NCBI GenBank assembly: GCA_013397435.1
Contig: VZRG01001053.1
Span: 62,001-126,000 of the forward strand
Reading direction: 5' to 3'
DNA: 64,000 nt
Source of the DNA: Erythrocercus mccallii
Taxonomy: Eukaryota; Chordata; Aves; Passeriformes; Dicruridae
Part shown: one piece after another, positions 1 to 9,497 of the stretch
How the letters are laid out: each line of letters opens with the position of its first letter
Position numbering within the stretch: the stretch's first letter is position 1
Made by a program: the position numbers and the translations under genes
Notes under the pieces: model-generated
Databases searched by the model: none
What the model was told of the DNA's origin: nothing
Seen by the model: the letters and a program-made list of their open reading frames with translations, nothing else

Positions 1-598
1 AGGTTTTCTATGTTGCATCTTTTTTTGAGCCATATTGAAATGCAAAATTAAAAGACCCCTCATTTTTTTAGATTGTTCTGTTCTTCAATATAAAATTGTC
101 ATTCCTTTTCTGGGAATGAGAACACACTCTGGTTTTTTAGTCTGTTTTTGCAGGTGCCATTTAGATTTTATTAATGTAATAATACCTGTACTCCTTCTCA
201 TTTGCCTTATCTCTCTCTATATAAGCCTTTCCTTGTTAGGTCCATTTGCCACTTTGCAGCTTATTTGGGTCTTTAAGATGCTGGGTGAAACATGCCTAAA
301 ACTGAAGGTCACACCTTGGTAAACATGCTTGTTTTTATGGAAGTGCAAGAATAACTGTACACAAAGAAAACAAGAAAAAGCAAAGTGCAAAAAAAAGATA
401 AATTAATGCTAGAAGCACAGAAACACTGAAACTAGTTTTCATTGCAAACTGCCTGTGCGCCAGAGAATCTGAGTTGTCACAGAAGGGGATGCACACTAAA
501 AGTAGGCAAAATTATACAAGAGCTTACTCTATCCAGTATTATTATCAGATGAAGAATGTGCTCCAGATCTCACAATTTTTATGCCCTCTTTTCATAAC
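1..598. other. Unique noncoding DNA, left edge
   Basis: AT-rich unique sequence with no recognised repeat or exon. The 95-codon plus-strand frame at 35-322 is hydrophobic and low in complexity, matches no family I know, and has no convincing flanking splice sites. I treat it as a chance open frame. Confidence 0.5.
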
Positions 599-1076
599 AT
601 CACAGAATTTAGGTTGGAGGGAAACCTTGGTGGTCCTCTAGTCCAATACCAAAGAAGGTCCAGTCAGCCCATATTGCTTAGGGTTGTATCCAGCTGCAGT
701 TTAAATGTCACCAGGGGTGGAAATTTTGTATCTTCACTTTCCTAGTATATCAGCAAAAACAGTCATAAGTTTCATAAAACAGTCTCTTTTCCACTGTGAA
801 CAGGTTCTTCAGCCTCGTCTCATTTGTTGTGTGCTTCAGCCTCTGACCATCCTGATGGCCCCACTGCATTACTCCCAGTATGAAGGAATCTTTCTTGCAC
901 AGTGGAGCCCCAAACTGCACAAAGGTCTGCAGAAGTGGTCTCACAGGTACTAAAGAGTCCCTGACTGGATGGCTAACACAGCCCAGTCTGTGGTTAGGCT
1001 TCATGTGGCACTGCTGGGCAGCACTGCACGGCCAAGGCAGGCGTTGTGCACTGTGCTTGTGGGGCACTAGTCTCAA
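599..1076 (-). mobile_element. CR1 LINE 3' fragment, minus strand
   Basis: A decayed, 5'-truncated CR1 non-LTR retrotransposon. Read on the plus strand it starts with the reverse complement of a CR1 3' end (cacagaatttaggttgga, then 'ggtcctctagtcca'). It continues through the 3' UTR and C-terminal ORF2 region, with landmarks 'gtccagtcagcc', 'atccagctgcagttt', 'ctctgaccatcctgatggcc' and 'aggtctgcagaagtggtctcac'. No intact reading frame remains. The outer (5') limit near 1076 is approximate. The copy abuts an oppositely oriented CR1 starting near 1093. Confidence 0.8.
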
Positions 1077-1092
1077 GTGTGATGTGCAGCTT

Positions 1093-1530
1093 GGAGCGCC
1101 TGAATATAAGAGGAATAAAAAGCTCTTAGAGTGTATTCAGAGTGCAACAAAGATGATGAAAGGCCTCAAAGGGAAGACGTTGGAGAAGTAGCTGAGGTCA
1201 CTTGGTTTTTCAAAGTTAGAAGAGAACTCTGAGAGGTGACTTCATCACAGTGTACAGCTTCCCCAAGGTGGTCAGTAGAGGGCAGGTGCTGATCTCTCTC
1301 TGGTGAATGATGACAGGACACATGGAAATGCTGTGAAGCTGCATGGGGACATTCAAACAGGATGTTAGGAAAGGGTTAATCATACAGCATGGTTGGTCAC
1401 TGGAACTGGCTCTCAAGGGAAGTGGTGACAGCACCAAGACTGTCAGAGTTCAAGGATCACATAGGCCCAAGTTATATAATTTTAGTTTTAGGAGGTCCTG
1501 CAAGGAGCAAGGAGTTGGACTGAGTTTTTT
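1093..1530 (+). mobile_element. CR1 LINE 3' fragment, plus strand
   Basis: The terminal part of a CR1 element in the forward direction. Landmarks run in the expected order: an 'agatgatgaaaggcct' segment, 'gagaggtgacttcatcac', 'tgatgacaggacacatggaaatg', 'aggatgttaggaaagggtt', 'cactggaactggctctcaag', and a tail 'ggtcctgcaaggagcaagga' followed by 'gttggactgag'. The frame is disrupted and cannot encode a reverse transcriptase. It differs clearly from the adjacent minus-strand copy, so the two are probably different CR1 subfamilies or ages. Confidence 0.8.
1272..1286 (+). promoter_or_regulatory. Candidate CTCF core motif inside CR1
   Basis: The 15-mer TCAGTAGAGGGCAGG fits the CTCF core consensus (CCASYAGRKGGCRS) except at the first base. 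It lies inside the plus-strand CR1 copy, so the site could have arisen by mutation of the retroelement. One motif match is weak evidence for occupancy. Confidence 0.25.
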
Positions 1531-2267
1531 TAGAGTGTTGTTTTGTTTTGATTTCAAAAGTATCTGTCTGTTCTTGGTTATTACAATTTGGTTTTCTGAA
1601 TTCACTGAAGTTACTTCTTGCAAATCCATCTTCCAAAACTTTGAGAAAAGCAAGGAATGGTCAGGGACATTCATTCCACATTAAAGAAGGTGACATTTTG
1701 AGGACATGTGCAAAAAAAGTCTGAAGATTCAACATTAAAAGCAGTGCACAAGATGTTTTACACATGAAATATTTTAAAAATCAAATGAAAAAAAAAACCT
1801 GGAGAAAACTGTAGACTACTTCTTTTTTTATCTAAAAAAATATCAGTCACAAAATTTCTGGCAGCCATGGGAGAGCAAGAAAAAGCTTCTTTTATGTCCT
1901 CAGAGACCAGCCCATTCTCTTCACTTCTCTTAGCAGCATATAAACTTACTGGTGCTTTAACATCAAGGTACATAAAGGCAAATACTTTTCTGAGTAAAAA
2001 CCTTTCGTTATTTTTTTCTGTATAAGTGATTCATGTTCTCTTATAAAACATGACTATAGAAGTTTGGTTCTTTCAAAACTTTTTTATAGACTTAACTCCT
2101 AGGCATGGAGACTGGCTTAGGGAGATTCATAACTAGCACTAGCATGTTTGTCAGCATGATTTGTCACTGCATCAGGTGAAAACTTTGAAGTTAATTGGTT
2201 CATATTTAAGCCATGCTTTGAAAATGCAAAGCTCAATGCAGCTTTTTTCCATAATGAGGTCCATTTC

Positions 2268-2296
2268 TTATACTGACTGATAAGCAGTCAGTATAA
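2268..2296. repeat. Perfect inverted repeat, 12-bp arms, 5-nt loop
   Basis: Left arm TTATACTGACTG (2268-2279) and right arm CAGTCAGTATAA (2285-2296) are exact reverse complements separated by 5 nt. A further imperfect pairing ('ccattt' outside the left arm with 'aaatg..gg' outside the right arm) can extend the stem with a bulge. This is either a transcribed hairpin or a cruciform-prone site. It is short for a miRNA precursor, and no function is shown. Confidence 0.8.
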
Positions 2297-2330
2297 AATG
2301 ATGGGCTCTTAAATCTCTAGGAATTGTACT

Positions 2331-2357
2331 TAATGAGAATGACTTTGATTCTCATTA
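2331..2357. repeat. Perfect inverted repeat, 10-bp arms, 7-nt loop
   Basis: Arms TAATGAGAAT (2331-2340) and ATTCTCATTA (2348-2357) are exact reverse complements with a 7-nt spacer. The site is 34 bp downstream of the 12-bp-arm hairpin, so two perfect hairpins lie within 90 bp. Confidence 0.8.
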
Positions 2358-3537
2358 TATTGATTTCAGTGGGAAAACTTCCATTCATTTTAATGGGTAC
2401 AAGACCGACCCTTGCTGAGGATTTGGAGTCAGTCCAGTAAAGATCATAAGTATATGAAAGGGAGGTAAAACTGCACATTGCCTGGGCTCCTGGGCTGTCA
2501 GCAAACAGTCCTGCCTGAGTTTGTCGGATGAGCTCAGTATTTGAGACTGCAAAACACCTAGAGACCTTCTGAGCATATATACTTGCCTAAGCTTCACATT
2601 TTGGACCCTGGATAAGGAGTATTATACTCTGTTTATATAGAATCCAGAGCATGAATTTCTTCCAAGAGCCAGATGCTACAAGAAGTTTTTTAATGAACTA
2701 AGCAAGACACACTGCTTCAAATGGCAGGGGCTACATATCCCCTTTCTTACCACAGCCTAGTAGTTATAGCAATTCATTATGAATCAGAAAACCCAAGTTC
2801 AATGTCTTGCTCAAGCATTTTCTGTCCACTGGGCCCCAGGCTAAAATATACAATGAGATTTCTCAAATATTCCATTAATTATTTGTAAATATGAAGGGAA
2901 TAGTACAAAATTAATGAGGGAAGGTTGGCAAAAAACCCACAAATCATTGTAAGACCGCCTTTATTAATGTTGTTTTTCTGTTCCCAAACATTTTAAAATA
3001 AAACCTGTGTTTTAGTCAGGAAAATAAGATTAATATGACAAAATAAAGTTGTCCTTTCCCATAATCATGATAATAACAGAAGTACAAAATTGCAAGATAA
3101 AAATACACCCTAATGGTGTTTAATTTCTTCAATTCTTCTGCTTGTTCTGAGATCTGTTTTGAAGCAAGTCACTACTCTGATGCACTTTGACACTTCAGAA
3201 AGGATTCCAAAATCCAGTCCTAGATCTTTAATGCCACTTAGGTGCCATGGAATAAGCCCCTTGTCCTCCAGCTGCCATTCTAAGGGAAAAGCATCTCTTG
3301 TGTTAGATTTCCCAACCCTGCACGGTTGCCACAGCCACAGCAGGGTGTCCATAATGGACTGCTGGACACCAGGCATGGCAAGGCAGGTATAAAACTAAAT
3401 CCCACTCTCTAATGTTGCCAGGTTGTCTGAACTTGCTCAAAGCTCCGTCAGGAATTGCAGCTGTGGCTGCATAGAAAGCTATCAAAGCTATGTTGCTACA
3501 TCTCATAAGTTCCTGAGCCTTCCCAAGAACCAGAGAA

Positions 3538-3558
3538 TGTACAGCACAGTGCTGTACA
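3538..3558. repeat. 21-bp palindrome with one central base
   Basis: Arms TGTACAGCAC (3538-3547) and GTGCTGTACA (3549-3558) flank a single A. The outer hexamer TGTACA is itself palindromic. It is a possible dimeric protein-binding site, but I do not assign a factor. Confidence 0.8.
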
Positions 3559-5669
3559 GAGGAGTCAGCTCAAGTCCCAAATCCGGTGTGGCTGCACTTG
3601 TGTGTCGCTGTGCTTCCAAGCCTTAGATGCAAATATGACTACTTAAAATGTTTGCAAGTTATTGTAAAATGGTTTTCCTTCTCTTGTGTAATTGCACTGG
3701 TCTGGAACATCTATCCTTTTCAATGGTTTTAAGTTAACAGATTTTCAGCAGGAGGTATCTGGGGTGGGTAGCAACATGATCTATTCACACTATATGATTT
3801 TTTTTCCCCCTGGTGATTGTTATTAGTCAATATAGCTGTATCAGCATTTATTTAAGATGCTAATTCACATTTCCTGATACGTGTCCGGTTTTAATTTTTT
3901 TCCTACTGGCAGGTGTCAAGAGTTCTATATTTATGCAATGAGAATATATGGAGAGATATTTGCTACTTTATTGTAAGCACCCATAATAACTGAATCAAAA
4001 GAAGTTTAAATACTTATTTATATTTTGGTTAGAAGACCTCCAGAGAAAAAAAGTGGTCTGCATTTTTTGTCATCATCATGTGACTCTGTCTTTGCTAGAC
4101 CCCATGGAAATGCATTCAGCAGTGGAGCCCCCTAATTTCAGTGCTTGTGAGTAACTTGGTAATTCCCCCCATGCTGGTATGCCTTTTGAATTTGGCTTTT
4201 CAATTGTCCATGACATCATCTGAATAAGTTACTAGGAATCAGTTTTAAAGAGTATTTATTTAGTTCTATATTCTTTTTTCTTGGTATGAAACACAAAGAA
4301 AAGTTCTTTCTGATATATGTCCATTATTTTCAAATATGGAACCTCTGAGTATAAACACTGAGGAAATGTGACTAAATCAATCTGCACAGAATCTTTAAAT
4401 AACTCTGTTCAGGGGGACAGAGAAGTTTTTTGGCAATGAAGTCTCACTCTTGCAATTGTATGTGGTTTTGCCCTTATGTCATAGAGGTTATATGCTGTGA
4501 AGGTATCGTACTTGGTTTGGTCACATTCAGTTGTAGATCATAGTAATCACTTCTCATCCAAATAGCAGTCTGATGATCTTTTCAAGACCTAGGATTGGTG
4601 GTGCTTAATTTTATCATTAATCCAATAGTCAAGCTGACTCAGGCTGAAAAAGCTATAAATCAAGCACTAGGAAATCTGACAAATATGGGATAGACGACTT
4701 ATCACTGAGGGAATTTTTTCTTCCTTAATCACCTACAGTTAAAAATGAAAACACAAAGGTACACCTGTAGTGCCAGTAAATGAGAACAGTTGCAGTACAA
4801 ATTATGAAGAATAGAGTGTTGCCAAAAATTCATGCAGAGAAATGAATCTCTTCCTGATGGGCATCATTTTCCAAATGGGCCCTTGCATTCTGTTCTGGTT
4901 TGAATTATGGGTTTCATGCAGACAAAATCTGCAGTTCAAGTGCGCAGGCTGGTGAACAATAGCTGCTTGTCTAGAAAAAATGAAAACAAGTGATAGCCTA
5001 GCAAATGAGTATGGTAAATTTAAATTAACAGAGAGGTTGTCTCTTTTAATCTCTGAGTGAAGGGCACATTACTTTCCAAAATATCTCAGTGAAAGAAACA
5101 ATTCCAGCTGAATTAAGTTTTTGACTTGTATGATCTGTAAATGTAACTTTGATAAATCAAGGAATTAAATCCTGCTTGTTGTTGATATATCATCTGCAAG
5201 GAAACTCTCTTAAATGTCTTATTATTCACAGAACATGTAAAATAATGCCTAGTCCCTTGTCCCTCTGTACGCTGTTCAAACTGTTGCAATTGTTAGCTAG
5301 GGCCAGGTGCTATATTTCCATGTAGGAGAAAGTAAATCAGCCATTTGGAAGAAAGTGAAATGGAAATTCATTTTCCACAAATTAGGCCTTACAGACAATT
5401 TTCAGTCTTTTTAGAAGAAAACACACTTCTTGCAATGCCTGAATAAACATTTTTCTGCACTATGGTCTCATGCCTGTTGCAATGGGCAATTATCATTATG
5501 TGTATGGGGGACTTCCAGACCTGCCGTGTCCAATGGTCTCAGCAGGCACAGTGGAACACTAGCATGGCCTCACATTGGTGTTGCTCAAAGCTGGTCCATA
5601 GTGCAGCTCTTCCCTGTGATCTACAACACAGCAAACCTTTTGAGCGAACCAGTCCTTTTCCTTCCGGCT

Positions 5670-6010
5670 GGAGGAGCAGGTAACAACCAGCCCCTGCAGC
5701 CGCTCCATGGAGCGGCCCAGGCCGGCCAGGCCCCGCCGCTGCTCCCTGTTGGGCGGGACCGGCCCTGGCCTGGCCGTGCCCCCGGGCCCCATCAGCGGCC
5801 AGTGGGGGAAGGGGAGGCTGCAGCTACTGATCTCTAGGCGGCTTTAAAGCCTGCCCCGCCCCCGACCCGACTGAGGGAGATGTCTGCCAGGCCCCTGATA
5901 GCAGCTATGGGCCTTGCAGGGCCGGGCCCACCTGGATTATCACCGAGAGGTGAGCAGGAGGCATCCACCAGCCAGGCCGCTCCGAGATCCCTCAGCCTGA
6001 GCTCTCTTCC
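5670..6010. promoter_or_regulatory. CpG-island-like head of the 5.65-6.95 kb repeat
   Basis: About 300 bp with 18 CpGs and many G/C runs. A perfect 12-bp palindrome GGCTTTAAAGCC (5840-5851) is TATA-like in its centre, and a GC box ccccgccccc lies at 5854-5863. These features could make it a promoter of the repeat or of a nearby noncoding transcript. The alternative is simply a young GC-rich repeat whose CpGs have not yet decayed. Confidence 0.35.
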
Positions 6011-6878
6011 CCCATTGGCAGGGCTTTGAAACCCCATGGCTGTGCAGCCAGAGCCACAACCCAGCAGAGATCACACGACCACCACAGGCCTAGGCAAGTT
6101 TTAACTCTTTTCTAGCATAGGTAGAACTTCCAGAGCATTGGCCCTTCCCTGAATGAGAACAGACAAAGTGGTTGAATTATAAGGAGACACAGTATGGACA
6201 GTCAGTAAAGAGAGAGTGAAAAGACTACTGGGAGAAGGGATTGAGGAGTTTGCCATTTTAGGCTGAACTTGTCTTATTGAGCTATGGTAATGAACTCTAT
6301 ATGTAAATTATCCCGTTAAATCATAGGGAAAATATGCATTTGGTGAGATGATTGTTCAGATTTGTGGATTTGAGCAAATGTTTCTGTAATGGACTGAGTG
6401 ATATTGAATTAGTAGTTGTGATTCTTGTGATCCCATGAGAAGCTTGAACAGAGAGAGATGAGAAGCCCTCTGCTCTAGTAGAGAAGTGAGAAGACATCTC
6501 TGTTCCCTGAGATGAAGAATCCTTTGTCTTTGGAGTTGTTCATCTTTAAAAAGTGATACCCCAGTATGCATGAGTATGCTTGGGAAACTGCTAATGGGAG
6601 GGGATTTCACAGAAGCAGGTTTCCTGGGTGGCTGTTTTTGTGGCAGTTAAGACCCATATTATGTTCTATGTTGTCAGTGGGGAAATTCCATGGAAGCTCT
6701 AAGAGACACTTGTCTCCCTAAAGAATTGATGAAAAATTATTTTTAAATGGTGAACTTGACTGAAAATCACAGGTTTTGTCTCTTTATTTTGTTTGTGGGG
6801 ACGTGAACGCCGTGTGAGGGAGGAAGAGTGTTTTGAAAGTTTCATTTTGATTCTCATTTTCTCCTTTTAGTGTGTGTT

Positions 6879-6884
6879 AATAAA
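6879..6884 (+). terminator. Polyadenylation signal AATAAA
   Basis: Canonical AATAAA in a plus-strand context near the 3' end of the GC-rich repeat, about 20 bp after a pyrimidine-rich tract and followed by T-rich sequence. It fits the poly(A) signal of a retroelement transcript. Confidence 0.45.
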
Positions 6885-7149
6885 TCTGTCTTTATAACCA
6901 TTAAGTCAGGCCTGCTTGCTTTTCTCCTAATCCTGTCTCACAGCAGAAAAGACACTCAAACCACTACACTAAATTTGGCAAACAGGAATAGGCAAATGTG
7001 AAACCACTACAAGTCCTCATCCCACGATACAAAATTTGATACATGGACACACAATTCACTCTGACAACAGGCATGGCAGTAGAAAAATTAAAAACTGTGC
7101 TACAACATAATTTTAAAAAATATGTGATCCTTTTAACCTTAACCAGGTT

Positions 7150-7313
7150 AAATTGTGGTGTCCTCAGAGAAGCTGTGAATACTTCATCCCTGAAAGTGTT
7201 CAAAGCCAGGATGAACAGGGCTTTGAGTGACCTGGTCTAGTGGGTAGAACTTGGTGATCTCTAAGGGCCCATCCAACCCAAACCACTGTGTAATTCTCTG
7301 ATTCATAGAATTT
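7150..7313 (+). mobile_element. CR1 LINE extreme 3' end, plus strand
   Basis: The encoded tail (translation includes 'SLKVFKARMNRALSDLV') is the conserved C-terminus of CR1 ORF2. It is followed by a stop and the short CR1 3' UTR ('gtagaacttggtgatctcta', then 'gggcccatccaaccc') and an octamer-type end 'attctctgattcatagaatt' at 7293-7312. Only the last 160 bp remain, typical of severe 5' truncation. It lies 200 bp downstream of the GC-rich repeat in the same orientation. Confidence 0.85.
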
Positions 7314-7439
7314 GCAGGATTCAATCAGCCACCTGGGGACATCTGAATTTGGTTTCTGAAATCTCAAGTTATAGCAAGCAAATGTTATCTTTAGAAGATA
7401 AGTTGCCTTCGTAAAACTCATGTACTCTGCAGCCTAATG

Positions 7440-7740
7440 GTGCAATTATGATTTATTTAATTTTATTAAGTCATTCAAGAGCCTATTTCCTTTTTGAATA
7501 GCTACAAAAAATGCATAAAGTCTTAATGTGTTGGGAAGCTAAAAATGCAAATCAAATGAAGAACAGTTCCTGAGATTTATGAAGCTATGTTACTACTTCA
7601 ATTTTAACAAAATATAGCCAGTGACAAAAAAGAAATATTAAATGATCTAATTATGCTTATATAAAATGTAATTGTGCACATTATATAAATGTAAAATGGT
7701 ATAAAAAATTGATGGCTAAGCTAGCCATATAATCACATCT
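7440..7740. promoter_or_regulatory. Candidate conserved regulatory element (POU/homeodomain motifs)
   Basis: AT-rich but non-repetitive sequence containing an exact POU octamer ATGCAAAT (7545-7552) and a homeodomain core TAATTA (7648-7653). It resembles vertebrate conserved noncoding elements in texture only. Motifs of this length occur often by chance in AT-rich DNA. Confidence 0.2.
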
Positions 7741-9470
7741 CTATTGAAATTGGTGGGTAAAATGAAGTTGGCATTCCAGACAGCTGTCGAATGGAGAGGC
7801 ACACTTATTATCCACCAGCATAGTAAATTTCAATTTTTTTATATTTTGATTCTTTAACCCTATTTTTATAATATAACTCCATCAGCCCATGCCTTTCCCT
7901 TTCTTCTTTATTTTCATATCCTCCTAACCTGGGGAGATACAAGGTGAATGCCTACATATGAGCAATTGGCCTGACTCCACCCTAGTCAGTGGCAAACTAT
8001 CAATGGCAAGAACACCTCACTGCAGTCCAAAACAGCCACTGTATAAAACACTCTGTATATACCACTGCTTGTTTACTAGATCTCTGTCAGCACTAATAGG
8101 AACTAAGAGAGACCAAAATTAAAAAATAAAGCCAGATTAATCCAATCCCAGACATCTCTTCTCTTGATTCTTTACATTCACCAGCATTTATACGCATATG
8201 TTGCTGTGACATCCCTTTCTGTAACAAGTGATTTCTTGTTCTTACCAGTGCAATTCATCAGTTCTGTGTTAGCAATACTTTTGAAGTGATTGTCTGGTCA
8301 TATGTTTTATGTGACTTCCTTTCACAGTTTACCATTAACTGTATGATGTGACATTTATGTAAATGACTGCATTATAATGATTTGGTAATTCTTTACATCA
8401 GTAATCATATATAAGTCTAGGCATATCTTCCAAGACACTTAGTCTTAAATGCTTATATAGACACTCCATTTGCTGTATTGAGAAAAAGGTCAACGACTTT
8501 AGATTGCTAAGATGCCTACCCGTTTTTGTAAATATTTGCAGGCGGTGTTTCTGGCTTTTTTCCAGTATGGGTCCTGTTTGGGAAATATTTATGTTCTGTA
8601 GCAATATGGAAGAAATTATTCTCAGAAGCTTGATTTTTAGTTTCCTCCCAGAGCAGTTGTTTATTCTTCTCTTAAGTACTTATCAACCCCACCCTATTTT
8701 CAATCTCTGGTTTTCAGCCTGGAGAACACTCCAGCTTCTTCAACTCTAGAAAAACGAAACAAACCAAATCAAATCAAAACAATACAACATCCCTCCTCCA
8801 CCCCACCAAAAACCTCACCAAACCCAGACATAAAAATGCAAAATAATATTGGTATTATCATAATATTAGTTTGTCAATAAAAGCATGGGTTTCTAATTAG
8901 ACCATCAGACTATAGCATTGACTTCAGCTTGCTAAATTAGGCAATTTATCCTCAAATCATTCACAGTTTCTGGTTTTCATTGAGTGAAAATATGTCATCT
9001 TAGTCTGCCTCCAGGAAATACACCAAAACTTCACCCTGCCCTTTATAGTTCAGACAGCATTTGTGCCTTGTTGGCAAGATTATGATTTTAACCACAGTGA
9101 CACTAAAAGGTGGGGACCTGCTACTCATTTTCTAGAAAGAAAGAAGTTAGTTGCATGTCTCATATTGGTAGAGAAATGGAGGAACAAAATGGGCAGAAAG
9201 CCCAAAGTCCATTTCACTGGAGTAAACAAGAAAGTCATAAAAACTGCTACCTCATCAACAGGAAGAAATCACATTAGGCAGCAGATAACAGAGCAGTAGC
9301 TTGTAGCCCAGAGAAGGATTTGGTTGTTCCTAACTTATAAAAGAATGTTTCCTCCATTTCATTGGCTGTTCATGCTAATTATCAGGAGTGGAATGCCCCA
9401 GGGAAAAAAAAATGTGCATGATAGGACACTTAATGCTAGACCAGATGGACATCTTCTGACACCTTTCTTC

Positions 9471-9497
9471 CTTAGATTGCTTAGATTGCTTAGATTG
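9471..9497. repeat. Minisatellite, 9-bp unit x3
   Basis: Three exact tandem copies of cttagattg. In the plus frame this reads as a Leu-Arg-Leu repeat, which explains the odd short open frame over it. Confidence 0.9.

Larger units (their letters stand above)
1531..5640. other. Unique AT-rich noncoding DNA
   Basis: No recognisable exon, RNA gene or interspersed repeat. Its frames are short (about 60-90 codons) and do not resemble protein families. The notable local structures are the perfect inverted repeats at 2268-2296, 2331-2357 and 3538-3558, listed separately. Confidence 0.5.
5650..6955 (+). mobile_element. GC-rich interspersed repeat, probably passerine retroelement
   Basis: The segment is sharply different from its surroundings. 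A CpG-rich head (18 CpGs between 5701 and about 5993, in a CpG-poor window) is followed by a G/A-rich body and an AT-rich 3' part. The 3' part has a polypyrimidine-AG stretch (6848-6870) and a plus-strand AATAAA at 6879-6884, ending near a 'ctcctaatcctgtctcacag' type tail. Its text resembles a multi-copy repeat I recall from songbird genomes. I cannot say whether it is an LTR, an ERV fragment or another retroposed unit. The left boundary is uncertain (5640-5700), and no target-site duplication was found by eye. No long open frame crosses it, so it is not intact coding DNA. Confidence 0.55.

Noticed and set aside
5430..5837. 135-codon plus-strand open frame with Pro/Ala/Gly-rich tail
   Set aside because: It straddles the boundary between unique DNA and the GC-rich repeat, and the Pro/Gly-rich part only reflects the CpG-rich sequence.
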